From NCBI GenBank assembly GCA_030706465.1, contig JAUZOM010000016.1, positions 1-37,210 on the forward strand: DNA of 37,210 nucleotides, in the 5' to 3' direction. The translations under genes and the position numbers were made by a program. Source of the DNA: Bacteroidota bacterium (lineage in GTDB: Bacteria; Bacteroidota; Bacteroidia; Bacteroidales; Paludibacteraceae). The notes below the pieces were generated by a model. The model searched no databases, was not told where the DNA came from, and was given only the letters and a program-made list of their open reading frames with translations. Positions 18,090 to 27,465 of this stretch are shown piece by piece. How positions within the stretch are numbered: position 1 is the first letter of the stretch; the number at the start of each line of letters is the position of its first letter.

Positions 18090-19217
18090 TCACCCAGCTA
18101 CATTCCGGCGGTAGTTTTCAACTTCCCAGTGATCAATAAAATCAATCTGCGACGGTGTCATAGGATGTGCTCCGCCAAACGATTCAGATAAATAAGCAAT
18201 TTTCATGGCATCTTCAAAAACATCCAGTATAATATCACATTGGGCTTCTGTGTCACCCACAGACACCAACCCGATTTCTTTTATTAACAGGACTTTGGGC
18301 TGATACCCGAAGTTTGAAATAAAAGATGGAATCACCCCGGCAGCTTGTGCCAGCACCGCTTCCGGGCCTTCATCATTCAGAAATATATAATTCGATTTAC
18401 AGTACACAATTGCATCGGGTGTAAATGGTTTGGCTATTTTGGATTGGTGTCCTATGCTATCATAATAGAATTTTATCAATTCATTTTTACGTACCTTCAA
18501 CCATTTCGGGCTCCCGTTGTAAAGTATCCTGCGAATGCCCGGGATGATTATTTCTGTATTCGGGCAGGTTGCCCTGACACCTGCAGGCAATGTAAGGATT
18601 ACGTTATCGCTTAGCGTATCAAGGATCTTAGCGTAAAGGGCTTTCACTCCTTCAATTGTATCACCCGCCACAAAGATACCGTGATTTTGCAACCAGATTA
18701 CCGCCGGTTCTTCCCCATACCGGGTACGGTAAGCTATTATGGAATTTTCCACCTTTTTGAATAGCACATAACCGGGGTCGGTATATTCAACGTATAAAGC
18801 CCGGTTACCAAATAACTTTTTCAGGTCGCCTTCGGCATTTTGTGCACACATCAACCCGTTAACAATTGTAGGGTGCAGGTGTACCACAAAAGCATAGTTG
18901 ATCACATTGTGCATCGATGTTTCCACCGACGGGCGTTTTCCTTTGTTTATGGTAGCCTCTGCCAAATCATTTTTCACCTCCTCTTCCCGTTCAGCCGGGT
19001 TATTGCTATAGGTTTTTTGGGACATAAGACTCAGTTTTGCCCTGTCCAGCACGGCAAATTCCTCCTCGGTAATCGTGGACAATGACGATCCACTGGCTTT
19101 TACCCAGAGCTTTTCGGCATTTTTATAGGATGTATTTCCACCTCCGGCAATAACGAAACGACTGTCAGATCCGTAGAACCGGGAGATTTCAATTAATTCT
19201 TTAATTTCTTTCTTCAT
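18090..19217 (-). CDS. Class II aldolase, RhaD-like (COG3347 type) without dehydrogenase domain
   Basis: A 375-aa protein resembling the aldolase half of bifunctional rhamnulose-phosphate aldolase/lactaldehyde dehydrogenase proteins. The fold motifs and zinc ligands are intact: AGGGNTS near 24-30, VETSMH (Glu99), VVHLHP (His113, His115) and LQNHG (His179). The usual C-terminal short-chain dehydrogenase domain is absent; the C-terminal third (about 210-375) instead looks like a second, divergent part ending in EVENYRRNVAG. Expected reaction: cleavage of a 6-deoxyketose-1-phosphate to DHAP and L-lactaldehyde. It lies between the kinase gene and the tandem aldolase gene, all on the minus strand. 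With no recognisable promoter in the 175 bases upstream, it may be cotranscribed with the kinase. Confidence 0.85.
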   Translation of the reverse strand: MKKEIKELIEISRFYGSDSRFVIAGGGNTSYKNAEKLWVKASGSSLSTITEEEFAVLDRAKLSLMSQKTYSNNPAEREEEVKNDLAEATINKGKRPSVETSMHNVINYAFVVHLHPTIVNGLMCAQNAEGDLKKLFGNRALYVEYTDPGYVLFKKVENSIIAYRTRYGEEPAVIWLQNHGIFVAGDTIEGVKALYAKILDTLSDNVILTLPAGVRATCPNTEIIIPGIRRILYNGSPKWLKVRKNELIKFYYDSIGHQSKIAKPFTPDAIVYCKSNYIFLNDEGPEAVLAQAAGVIPSFISNFGYQPKVLLIKEIGLVSVGDTEAQCDIILDVFEDAMKIAYLSESFGGAHPMTPSQIDFIDHWEVENYRRNVAG

Positions 19218-19392
19218 ATTAGTATCTTATCTCTCAATTTGCTATATCTTTTAGCCTACTATTTAAATATATATCGAAAACATCAACTGTTTTAAAGCAC
19301 TACAAGAATCTAAGAAATATCAATCTTTATTCGCGTTCTGCATTTTTCGTTCTGACTTGTCTATATTAGGATATTTAAAGTCAAAACTCTTA

Positions 19393-20874
19393 TCAAGACC
19401 TGATTTGCGTAATATTCTGAAACGAACTGTACGCTTTTTCCCAGGTTTCGTTATTCTCAGGTAAAAACTCATCAAGTTGGACCGATTCCCGGATAATTTG
19501 ACGCATTTTCTGCAAAGAGTCTACATATCCGGCGGCTTTGGCCTGGATCATGATATTTCCAATGGCCGTTGCTTCAGAGGGTCCGGCAACTACCGGAATT
19601 CCGATCGCGTTGGCAGTCCATTGGTTTAGCAACGGGTTTTTCGATCCTCCTCCGATAACATGCAGTTTCTCGATAGCAAATGGAGCCAGAGAATTCAGTT
19701 TTTCTAAAATCGATTTGTATTTCAGGGACAGGCTCTCGAATATGCAACGGACAAATCCTGCATGACAGGAAGGTATACTTTGACCGGTAGTCCGGCAATA
19801 TTCGCTTATGGCAGTTGTCATGCTTGCCGGATTTGCAAAGGAACTATGATCCGGGTCAATTAACGATTGGAAGGCCGGAACAGATTCCGCCATATGAACC
19901 AATTTTTCGTACGAGTAAGTAATCCCTTCTTTTTTCCATTCTTTCAGGCATTGTTCAAGTAACCACATCCCGGTAATATTCTTGAGGAAACGGGTGGTTC
20001 CTTCTACCCCACCCTCATTGGTAAAATTAAGCGAAGAAGTCTCTTCGTTAATGATGGCATCTTGTACTTCTATGCCCATAAGCGACCAGGTGCCCGAACT
20101 CAGGTAAGCGAAGTTCTCATTTACTGCCGGCACAGCAGCAACCGCCGAGGCTGTATCGTGTCCGGCAACTGCAACCACCGGCACTTTACCCAATTCGCTC
20201 TCTTCGGACAATGCATCGGTAAGCGTGCCGACTACATAACCCGGCATAACGATCTTGCCCAAAACAGCAGGAGAGACTCCGGCCTTTTCGAGTAATAACG
20301 GCTCAATCTTTTTGGTTCGAGGGTTCAATAATTGGGAAGTCGAAGCAATGGTATATTCCACCACTTTGTTGCCTGTCAGCAGATAAGCCAGCGCATCAGG
20401 CATGAACAACATTTCAGTTGCTGCCTCCAGAAGTGAACTGCCGGCCTGTTTCAAGGCGAATAACTGGTACAGGCTATTAAAATCCATTACCTGAATGCCG
20501 GTCAGGTCGTATACCTTTTCACGGGGTACACTTTCGAAATATTTCTCTGCTACACCAACCGTATGCGGGTCGCGATAGGCATAGGGAGCTCCCAGTATAG
20601 AGCCATCCCGGGCAATTAATGCAAAATCGACCCCCCAGGTATCTATTCCAATGGATACAAGGTCAACACTCTCTCTTTTTGCAGCCACCAGACCTGCTTT
20701 CAGATGTTCAAACAGGGAATAAATATTCCAATGGAAATGGTTCCCGATCTGCAGCATTTGATTCGGAAAACGCGTTAACTCTTTCATCTGAAGCCTGCCA
20801 TCGACAAGGGTTCCCAGGATAGATCGTCCACTGGTGGCCCCCAGGTCGAATGCCAGGAATGATTTATTTTTCAT
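19393..20874 (-). CDS. rhaB: Rhamnulokinase-family sugar kinase (rhamnulose/fuculose)
   Basis: A 493-aa FGGY kinase that phosphorylates the 1-position of a 6-deoxyketose. Motifs include LAFDLGATSGRS at the N-terminus, GIDTWGVDFAL, AGHDTASAVAAVP, LSSGTWSLMG and IGGGSKNPLLNQ with ATAIGN. By sequence it is of the RhaB type, but it lies next to fucI; in Bacteroides the fucose operon kinase is also of this type. It may therefore act on L-fuculose, on L-rhamnulose made by the RhaI encoded at 5.7 kb, or on both. A perfect -7 box lies 22 bases upstream of its start, so it can be transcribed independently of fucI. The symbol fucK would be equally defensible. Confidence 0.88.
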   Translation of the reverse strand: MKNKSFLAFDLGATSGRSILGTLVDGRLQMKELTRFPNQMLQIGNHFHWNIYSLFEHLKAGLVAAKRESVDLVSIGIDTWGVDFALIARDGSILGAPYAYRDPHTVGVAEKYFESVPREKVYDLTGIQVMDFNSLYQLFALKQAGSSLLEAATEMLFMPDALAYLLTGNKVVEYTIASTSQLLNPRTKKIEPLLLEKAGVSPAVLGKIVMPGYVVGTLTDALSEESELGKVPVVAVAGHDTASAVAAVPAVNENFAYLSSGTWSLMGIEVQDAIINEETSSLNFTNEGGVEGTTRFLKNITGMWLLEQCLKEWKKEGITYSYEKLVHMAESVPAFQSLIDPDHSSFANPASMTTAISEYCRTTGQSIPSCHAGFVRCIFESLSLKYKSILEKLNSLAPFAIEKLHVIGGGSKNPLLNQWTANAIGIPVVAGPSEATAIGNIMIQAKAAGYVDSLQKMRQIIRESVQLDEFLPENNETWEKAYSSFQNITQIRS

Positions 20875-20895
20875 TTTGCCTTATAAAAGTTTGGA

Positions 20896-20903
20896 CAAAG
20901 GTA
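20896..20903 (-). promoter_or_regulatory. -7 box for the kinase gene
   Basis: The minus strand reads TACCTTTG, an exact fit to TAnnTTTG, with a predicted start near 20889 and a very short leader before the ATG at 20874. No matching -33 box was found at the usual spacing. Confidence 0.5.
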
Positions 20904-20992
20904 TCTATTTCCAAATTACGCATCTACGTGAAAACTGACATTAAAACTGTATTTTTTGATAACAGAAACACAGACATTTCTAAATAAACAGC

Positions 20993-21037
20993 TTGTTGGC
21001 ATATAGGTCTTTTTAAGGAGAAACTATATGCCAACAA
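20993..21037 (-). terminator. 14-bp hairpin after fucI
   Basis: TTGTTGGCATATAG (20993-21006) pairs perfectly with CTATATGCCAACAA (21024-21037) over a 17-nt loop, starting 9 bases past the fucI stop. The T-run after it is weak (GCTGTTTATTT on the minus strand), so it may be an inefficient terminator or an mRNA 3'-end stabiliser that separates fucI from the kinase gene. Confidence 0.55.
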
Positions 21038-21045
21038 ATCATTTC

Positions 21046-22836
21046 TTATTTATACAAAGCACCATAGGTCCGGCAAGCGCGGTAATCCGAACCTTCTGCC
21101 TCCATTCCGAAAGCTCCCCATGCACTCGGACGGAAAATCTTTTCCTCAGGGACATTATGCATGCAAACCGGAATGCGCAAAATAGAAGCCAGTGTAATCA
21201 GGTCGGCACCGATGTGGCCAAAACTTATAGCCCCGTGGTTGGCTCCCCAGTTGTTCATCACACTGTACACATCCTTAAACTGTTGTGTCCCGCTCAGGCG
21301 GGGAGCAAACCAAGTGGTAGGCCAGGTCTTGTCGGTACGTTCATTGATAATCTGATGTACTTTTTCGGGGAGATCTACAGTCCATCCTTCGGCAATCTGC
21401 AAGACAGGCCCTAATCCCTTGATCCGGTTCAACCGTATCATGGTCACCGGCATACCTCCTTTAGACAGGAAGTTGGAAGAGAAACCTCCTCCACGGAAAT
21501 AACCCTGGTCGGCCGGATACCAGGTAGTAGCTTCCAGGCATTTCAGGACTTCTTCTTCCGTGATATCCCAGAAAGGTTTCATTGCCGGCTTCCCGTCGCC
21601 GTCAGTTTGTTGGCCGGTAGCGTCCAGGCAAGTAGCACCGGAGTTGATCAAGTGGATGATACCATTCGCTGCAGCACCTTCGAGTTGATAGCCGGTCACG
21701 CGTTTCACAGCATCCGGGCTCCAATACGTGCGTACATCGGAGAAAATGGAAGCAGTATTGGTCAGCAAGTGACCAAACATCATCGAGACCCCGTTGAGTG
21801 AGTCGTTTTCGGTAGCAAGCACAAAGGCCTCACGGATTCCGTTCCAGTCGAAAGAAGAGCAAAGGAGTGCTTCGCTGAAGTCACCATTGGGCATAAAGTC
21901 CGTCCATTGACGTTGCCCCTGGAAACCCGCAAGAATGGCATTGTGCCCCAATGCTTCTTCCAGGTAACCCAGCTCTTTCAATTTCGGATTGCCAACCATC
22001 AAATCGCGCATGATCAGGGTCATTTTTACCACATATTCCCAGTCTTTTTCTTTTTGCTCCGGAGAGCTCTTCTTTTCGGGCGAATTGTAATCGGTCCCTT
22101 CGTTCACTTTGCAATGCTTTTCTGTCCAGGCCATTGCTTTTACAAACTCCTCATGATCGTAAATACCCTTTTCAATCCGGCGAATGATTTCAACTTCATC
22201 CACGGCCTCCACCCGGATACCCAGGTAATCCTGGAAGAAATCGTGATCCACCACCGAACCGGCAATACCCATACACTGCCCCCCAATGCCCAGGTACGAT
22301 TTACCCCGCATTAAAGCCACAGCCAAGCCAGATTTAACAAACCGGAGAATTTTCTCTTCAACATCAGCGGGGATAGTTGTATCAGTGCTGTCCTGCACAT
22401 TCTGCCCGTAGATGCCGAAAGCAGGAATTCCCTTTTGATTATGCCCTGCCAATGCAGCCGCCAGATAAACAGCCCCCGGGCGTTCCGTTCCGTTAAACCC
22501 CCAAATGGCTTTGGGATAGTACGGATTCAGGTCGATTGTTTCTGTACCGTAGCACCAGCAAGGCGTAACCGATAAAGTCAGGCCGACACCTTCCTTTTCA
22601 AATTTCTCCGCACAGGCTGCCGCTTGGGATACCCGCCCTATGGTGATATCGGCAATCACACACTCCACCGGACTGCCATCGGGATAACGCAGTTTCGAAG
22701 AAATCAATGCCGCTGCATTTTTGGCCATATTCATGGTTTGGTCTTCCAGGCTTTCACGAACGCCTCCCTGGCGACCGTCAATGATGGGACGAATCCCTAC
22801 TTTTGGGTTTTTACCCTGTAATCTTCCTGTTTTCAT
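21046..22836 (-). CDS. fucI: L-fucose isomerase
   Basis: Converts L-fucose to L-fuculose, using Mn2+ in the characterised family members. The frame is open from 22866, but the ATG at 22836 ([18 protein letters not shown]) matches the usual start and gives 596 aa, close to the 591 aa of E. coli FucI. Recognisable segments are [11 protein letters not shown] at the N-terminus, [39 protein letters not shown] and, at the C-terminus, [19 protein letters not shown]. The gene lies between the GH29 gene and the kinase gene. No -7 box was found in the 150 bases upstream. A hairpin follows the stop codon. Confidence 0.96.
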   Translation of the reverse strand: MKTGRLQGKNPKVGIRPIIDGRQGGVRESLEDQTMNMAKNAAALISSKLRYPDGSPVECVIADITIGRVSQAAACAEKFEKEGVGLTLSVTPCWCYGTETIDLNPYYPKAIWGFNGTERPGAVYLAAALAGHNQKGIPAFGIYGQNVQDSTDTTIPADVEEKILRFVKSGLAVALMRGKSYLGIGGQCMGIAGSVVDHDFFQDYLGIRVEAVDEVEIIRRIEKGIYDHEEFVKAMAWTEKHCKVNEGTDYNSPEKKSSPEQKEKDWEYVVKMTLIMRDLMVGNPKLKELGYLEEALGHNAILAGFQGQRQWTDFMPNGDFSEALLCSSFDWNGIREAFVLATENDSLNGVSMMFGHLLTNTASIFSDVRTYWSPDAVKRVTGYQLEGAAANGIIHLINSGATCLDATGQQTDGDGKPAMKPFWDITEEEVLKCLEATTWYPADQGYFRGGGFSSNFLSKGGMPVTMIRLNRIKGLGPVLQIAEGWTVDLPEKVHQIINERTDKTWPTTWFAPRLSGTQQFKDVYSVMNNWGANHGAISFGHIGADLITLASILRIPVCMHNVPEEKIFRPSAWGAFGMEAEGSDYRACRTYGALYK

Positions 22837-23024
22837 GATCTTTTGATTAGAGCCCCTCACTCCCAAAGGAGAGTAAGGATGAATTGAATTTATTTTATAC
22901 TCATTTTTGTATTAAATTCTATTAATTTACTATCCCGAACTGTGCTGTTATTGTTTGCAAAAAAAAATTATCTCAAAAATATCATTTCCGTAAAGCTAAG
23001 GATTAGACATCATTTCGATTAATT

Positions 23025-23335
23025 TTATATACCTCTGTTATTCAGCGTAATTTTTAAATCATGTGCCCCATAAGGGAGTTCCAGTACCAAATCGTCAAAG
23101 CCGGTGTATAGGTAAATATCGTGATTAAAATCAGCCATTGAAATCAGATTGCCTATCCTTTTGTTCTGTCAAATAAGACTCTGCTGGACAGCAACTCGTC
23201 AGGGATAAATTTGACTATCGATGAAAAATTCAACATCACATACCTGCTTTTACCTGCAACAGGGTCTACGGCCTCTTTCTTTAGAAAGTTATCCCACCGG
23301 GCATACCATGAATCAAATGCAACCAAGAAACTCCC
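23025..23335 (-). pseudogene. Frameshifted C-terminal remnant of an unidentified protein
   Basis: The minus strand reads AFDSWYARWDNFLKKEAVD and onward to SSRVLFDRTK, meets a stop, and continues in the next frame as IGNLISMADFNHDIYLYTGF and LELPYGAHDLKITLNN to a TAA at 23025. Composition and continuity show a once-coding tail with a frameshift. I do not recognise the family. Its last 30 or so codons recur, also broken, upstream of the GH29 gene. A hairpin (GCAACCAAGAA at 23319 with its complement at 23344-23354) abuts its upstream end. Confidence 0.55.
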
Positions 23336-23354
23336 TTAGTCGGTTCTTGGTTGC
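23319..23354. repeat. 11-bp inverted repeat near the pseudogene end
   Basis: GCAACCAAGAA at 23319-23329 pairs with TTCTTGGTTGC at 23344-23354 across a 14-nt loop. It overlaps the point where the pseudogene reading frame becomes recognisable and could mark a rearrangement joint. The remaining bases up to 23573 show nothing else. Confidence 0.4.
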
Positions 23355-23573
23355 AATATAGATATTACCGTTAATTCTATTCCGCCCTCCATCGTTTAGG
23401 GTTATTTTTTATATATCGCCTAAAAATAGTCAGTTGATAGAACCGTCACCTATAAATCTTATACTGGCAATACAGAAATCTTGAACCGCCATTTTGACCT
23501 ATAAGCCTCAAAAATAAATTGATATTCGTGAAATACAGCGGTATATGAATTTAATTCAAATAAACTTTATTCT

Positions 23574-24941
23574 TTATTTCAATTGGATTTTGATAACTGT
23601 ATCGTACAAGTACGGCATTTGAGGCACATTGGAAGCATTGATAAAGAAGTTTCCCGTGTCCTGATTTCCCCACCAGGAAGTATAGCTCGAAAGTTCGGAC
23701 CCGGAAGGCAGCATAGTTACCATTTTGACTTTTTCCGGATCAATTCCCTTTGCATTAATATCTCCCAGGTTCGTATTCAGCCAATGTGCAAAGATCTGGT
23801 TGCCTTTTTGCGTATACCTTCCCCAATCGGGTTTAGGCAAGGTAGAAGGGCCACAGCCATAAATGCTCTCTCCGTTCTTAGCCATCCATTGTCCCACTTC
23901 CGACAGTATTTCTTTACTTTTTTCAGGTATGGTTCCACGGGCATCCGGACCTACATTCAGCAAGAGATTACCATTCTTACTTACGCAATTTACCAGGCAG
24001 TTTACGATTAGCTGAGGTGATTTCCAGTTTTTGTCCATCTCACTGTATCCCCACGAGCCATTCAAGGTCATACATGTTTCCCAGGGGAAAGGATTGCCGT
24101 ACACATCTACTAGTTCGGTTTCGGGTATTCCCTGTTCCGGAGTCTCAAAATCGCCCAAATAACTTACCTGTCTTTGTTTGGCTGAACTTCCGCCGTGTAT
24201 TTCAAGCCGGTTGTCGAGAATAACATCCGGTTGGTATTTACGTATCATACGAACCAGATCGGTGGCTTTCCATTTTTCTCCGCTGTAATCATCAAACGAA
24301 TAATCAAACCATAGGATATCCAGTTTCCCATAATTCCGGACAAGCTCTTCCACTTGTCCATGCATGTATTTCAGGTAATTATCCCAATTTATATTTTTAC
24401 CGGTCAGATAATTCTTATCATCGCGTTGCGGGTGATTCCCTACATTCGGGTAATCGGGATGATGCCAGTCAATGATGGAATAATAAAGCCCGACTTTTAA
24501 CCCTTCGGCCCGGAAAGCATCTAAGAATTCACGAACCACATCCCGTCCATTAAATTTTGCACTCAATTTATAATCAGTGAGTTTACTGTCAAAGAGGCAG
24601 AATCCATCATGATGTTTAGCCGTAAGTACGGCATATTTCATTCCTGCGGCTTTGGCCGTCCGGGCCCACTGTCGGGCATCAAAATCGGTTGGATTGAAAG
24701 CATCAATGTAACATTGGTACTGATCGGTGGTTTTATGCTCATTCGACTTTACCCATTCGCCCCTGCCTGCTTGCGCATAAGCCCCAAAATGAATAAACAT
24801 ACCAAAACGGGCATCCCGCCACCATGCTGTACGGGTCATTACATCCTTATACCTTGCGATATATGCTGCCGCTGGCTGGTCGGCATACACGGAATTGAAA
24901 AAAGAAATTAAAATTAAAACGATAACTGTTGTTTTCTTCAT
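23574..24941 (-). CDS. GH29 alpha-L-fucosidase, secreted
   Basis: A 455-aa exo-fucosidase. Residues 1-20 are a signal peptide ending SVYA before Asp21. GH29 signatures are FGMFIHFGAYA (about 46-56), LTAKHHDGFCLFD (about 106-118) and LDILWFDYSFDD, whose Asp213 is the expected nucleophile. SKNGNLLLNVGPDARG lies near residue 320. The length suggests a catalytic barrel with a short beta-sandwich and no extra binding domains. It sits inside the fucose cluster between the GntR regulator gene and fucI, so its product is the likely source of fucose for FucP. An approximately 88-bp degenerate direct repeat flanks it on both sides. Linkage preference is not evident. Confidence 0.94.
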   Translation of the reverse strand: MKKTTVIVLILISFFNSVYADQPAAAYIARYKDVMTRTAWWRDARFGMFIHFGAYAQAGRGEWVKSNEHKTTDQYQCYIDAFNPTDFDARQWARTAKAAGMKYAVLTAKHHDGFCLFDSKLTDYKLSAKFNGRDVVREFLDAFRAEGLKVGLYYSIIDWHHPDYPNVGNHPQRDDKNYLTGKNINWDNYLKYMHGQVEELVRNYGKLDILWFDYSFDDYSGEKWKATDLVRMIRKYQPDVILDNRLEIHGGSSAKQRQVSYLGDFETPEQGIPETELVDVYGNPFPWETCMTLNGSWGYSEMDKNWKSPQLIVNCLVNCVSKNGNLLLNVGPDARGTIPEKSKEILSEVGQWMAKNGESIYGCGPSTLPKPDWGRYTQKGNQIFAHWLNTNLGDINAKGIDPEKVKMVTMLPSGSELSSYTSWWGNQDTGNFFINASNVPQMPYLYDTVIKIQLK

Positions 24942-24963
24942 GAGGTTAAATTTAATTGATATT

Positions 24964-25051
24964 ATTTCGATTAATATTAAATATCGCTGTTATTCAGCGT
25001 AATTCTCAAATTATGTAGCCCGCAGTCAGTTCCGAAACCAAATCGTCAATA
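24964..25051 (-). pseudogene. Second decayed copy of the pseudogene tail
   Basis: This segment aligns, at roughly 80 percent by eye, with 23012-23098. Both contain CTGTTATTCAGCGTAATT and CCAAATCGTCAA on the plus strand. The minus-strand reading ends HNLRITLNNSDI in one frame, matching HDLKITLNN of the other copy, and is frameshifted upstream. It lies in the 161-base gap between the GntR gene and GH29, just before the GH29 start codon, so it may now form part of the GH29 5' region. Confidence 0.55.
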
Positions 25052-25102
25052 CGATTAAAGTACAACACTATAAAATTTAAGTCAAATAAACTCTGTTATA
25101 CA

Positions 25103-26089
25103 TCAGATAGAGTTTCTTAAAATCAGTTCTGTGGGCAAATATTCTCGAACAGGCTGTTTGTTGGTAACAAAACGGGCTGCTTTTTCCCCCATTAGTCCAA
25201 AATCAATGCTAATGGAAGAAATACCGTTCTTGATTACTTCCAGAACCGGTTCGTCATTGTAGGCTATCAACCCAATGTCATTCCCAATCGTTAATCCGGC
25301 GGCATCGGCATCTTTAATAATTTTCACCAGATCTTCAGACAGGATGCACAAATAAGCCGTACCGGCCTCTGCACCTTTCCAGTCGGATTCTTTCCGAAGA
25401 ACTTCATAACGGAGATTCTGGGTGACACAGAATTTTACAAAGTAGTCGATAGCGCTTACCGGATGACAAATTTCTTCCGGAAAAACGAATGTGAACTTGT
25501 TATATTTTTCCAACAGCGGACTTGCCTGGTTCAAACACCAGAAAAAAGACTCATTGAAATCCTGGCAGATATAGGAGTACTCCGATTTCTCAAAATGACC
25601 AAAGTCAAGCAACAGTAATTTGTTGGATGGAATTGATTTAAGCGTATCGGAAAATTGCTCATTGGAGAAATTCATGATCACATACATACTGTATTTTCCA
25701 ATACTCTCCCGGACAACCGTTTCGAATAACCGTTCATTATACTGATGAAAAATCAGGTCCACCTTGTAATTCTCCGGTAAATTAGCTACGAAGCGATGAT
25801 ACAGGTTCTGTTTAAACGATGAATAGGTATCGAGCAGCAACAAGACATGATTCACTTCGCCTTTTACAAAATAGCCAATGGTTGGATTGGAATCGATCAG
25901 TCCTCTTCGTTTCAATTCGTTATACGCTTTGAAAACCGTATCCCTCGAAACTTTATAATGAACGCTGGCTTCGTTGATCGACAAGAGATTGTCACCCATC
26001 CTCAAGTCGCCCTGCATGATGGATAAACTGATCCCATCTGCCAACGATTTGAATTTCGAAGTGGAATGGGTAAATTTGATGTTGGTCAT
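25103..26089 (-). CDS. fucR: GntR-type transcriptional regulator of the fucose cluster
   Basis: A 328-aa repressor-type regulator. The N-terminal winged helix-turn-helix (about residues 10-75: LSINEASVHYKVSRDTVFKA, then ELKRRGLIDSNPTIGYFV) is followed by a periplasmic-binding-protein-like sensor domain (about 80-328, with DIGLIAYNDEPVLEVI and SISIDFGLMGEKAARF). This layout matches the FucR regulator of the Bacteroides fucose operon, where the ligand is a fucose pathway sugar. It is the third gene of a tight minus-strand group, 21 bases after fucP. Assignment to fucose control rests on this context. Confidence 0.85.
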   Translation of the reverse strand: MTNIKFTHSTSKFKSLADGISLSIMQGDLRMGDNLLSINEASVHYKVSRDTVFKAYNELKRRGLIDSNPTIGYFVKGEVNHVLLLLDTYSSFKQNLYHRFVANLPENYKVDLIFHQYNERLFETVVRESIGKYSMYVIMNFSNEQFSDTLKSIPSNKLLLLDFGHFEKSEYSYICQDFNESFFWCLNQASPLLEKYNKFTFVFPEEICHPVSAIDYFVKFCVTQNLRYEVLRKESDWKGAEAGTAYLCILSEDLVKIIKDADAAGLTIGNDIGLIAYNDEPVLEVIKNGISSISIDFGLMGEKAARFVTNKQPVREYLPTELILRNSI

Positions 26090-26110
26090 TTTGATTCCGA
26101 ATAAGTTGTT

Positions 26111-27427
26111 TTAGTGTGAAGCAACAACTACTTGCTCGCTTGCTTCATAAATCAGGCCGGAAACTTTTGATCCGGCCAATGCATAATAACAGACATAAAC
26201 ATAACTGATGACAGGAACAATCATGGCATACGCCATGCTATGGGTCGAATCCGATATCCATCCCATAATGGGGGTCCAGACAGCTCCACCAATGATAGCC
26301 ATGATAATCATCGAACCACCGATCTTGGTATTGGGGCCCAATCCTTTTACGCCCAGTGCAAAAATAGTAGGAAACATCAGCGACATAAAGAAACTTGACA
26401 GTACCAATGCCCAAGCGCCCAGGAACCCCGGATTCAGGATTGCCATGGAGACCAGCATAACATTAATTAAGCTGTAGATCCCCATCAGTTTCTGAGGCTC
26501 AAATTTACGCATCAGTGCCGTTGACACAAAACGTCCTGTTCCAAAAGCAAGCAGTGCATAAATCAGATAGATCCCGGCTTCCTTTTCGGGTTTGTGCATA
26601 TAATCCTTTACATACTGGATGGTAAAACTCCAGGTGCCAACCTGGGCACCGATATAAAAGAACTGGGCAATCACCCCTTTTATAAAATGCGGATATTTAA
26701 ATAACATAGCCATATGGCCATGTTCGTTACCCGGTTTATCTTTACTTTTACGGACATTATCGGTTTCGGCCGGAAACTTCACTTTCCAAATCAGGAAAGC
26801 CCAAACCAGAATAATCACACCGATAATCATATAGGGAGGTATAACACGTAGAATTTCCGTATGCAGGTAGTCGTGATAGGTGCCCGCAACTTTCATCGAT
26901 TCTACCTGAGCGTCGGAATGTTCAACTCCCGAAAATATAAACTGGCTCCCTACAAATGCACCCGTCATGGCTCCCAGCGGATTAAATGCCTGTGAAAAAT
27001 TAAGCCGTTGTGCGGAAGTATCCGGGTCGCCAAGTACCGAAATAAATGAATTGGCTCCCGTTTCCAGAAATGATAAACCGCAGGCGATTACATACAGGGC
27101 GACCAGGAAAAGGCCGAATTTGCCCACTACGGCAGCCGGCCAGAAAAGGAATGCTCCGGTTGCAAATAATAACAGTCCGATAATGATTCCTGTTTTATAA
27201 TTATACCGGTCCATAACCAATGCGGCTGGCAGGGCCATGCAAAAATAGCCCAGATAAAAAGCCGATTGAACCAACCCGGCCTGCAGCCGGTTGAGTTCAA
27301 AAGATTTCATAAACTGAGGTATCAGAATATCATTCAAATTATTGGGTATGGCCCATAAATAAAAAAGAGCCGTAATCAGGATAAACGGGAGCAGGTTTTC
27401 CCGGGCAACAATCTTGTGTTTAGTCAT
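26111..27427 (-). CDS. fucP: L-fucose/proton symporter
   Basis: A 438-aa major facilitator of the FucP (FGHS) family that imports L-fucose through the inner membrane. It starts with NLLPFILITALFYLWAIPNN, the family-typical first helix, followed by GLVQSAFYLGYFCMALPAAL in helix 2 and LSFLETGANSFISVLG in helix 4. About twelve hydrophobic helices can be counted. The gene lies 38 bases after the mutarotase gene and 21 bases before the GntR gene, so the three form an operon. Specificity for fucose over related sugars is inferred from the neighbours. Confidence 0.93.
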   Translation of the reverse strand: MTKHKIVARENLLPFILITALFYLWAIPNNLNDILIPQFMKSFELNRLQAGLVQSAFYLGYFCMALPAALVMDRYNYKTGIIIGLLLFATGAFLFWPAAVVGKFGLFLVALYVIACGLSFLETGANSFISVLGDPDTSAQRLNFSQAFNPLGAMTGAFVGSQFIFSGVEHSDAQVESMKVAGTYHDYLHTEILRVIPPYMIIGVIILVWAFLIWKVKFPAETDNVRKSKDKPGNEHGHMAMLFKYPHFIKGVIAQFFYIGAQVGTWSFTIQYVKDYMHKPEKEAGIYLIYALLAFGTGRFVSTALMRKFEPQKLMGIYSLINVMLVSMAILNPGFLGAWALVLSSFFMSLMFPTIFALGVKGLGPNTKIGGSMIIMAIIGGAVWTPIMGWISDSTHSMAYAMIVPVISYVYVCYYALAGSKVSGLIYEASEQVVVASH

Positions 27428-27465
27428 GGCGTGATTTTATAAGGTAACCTATTATTTCTATTCTT

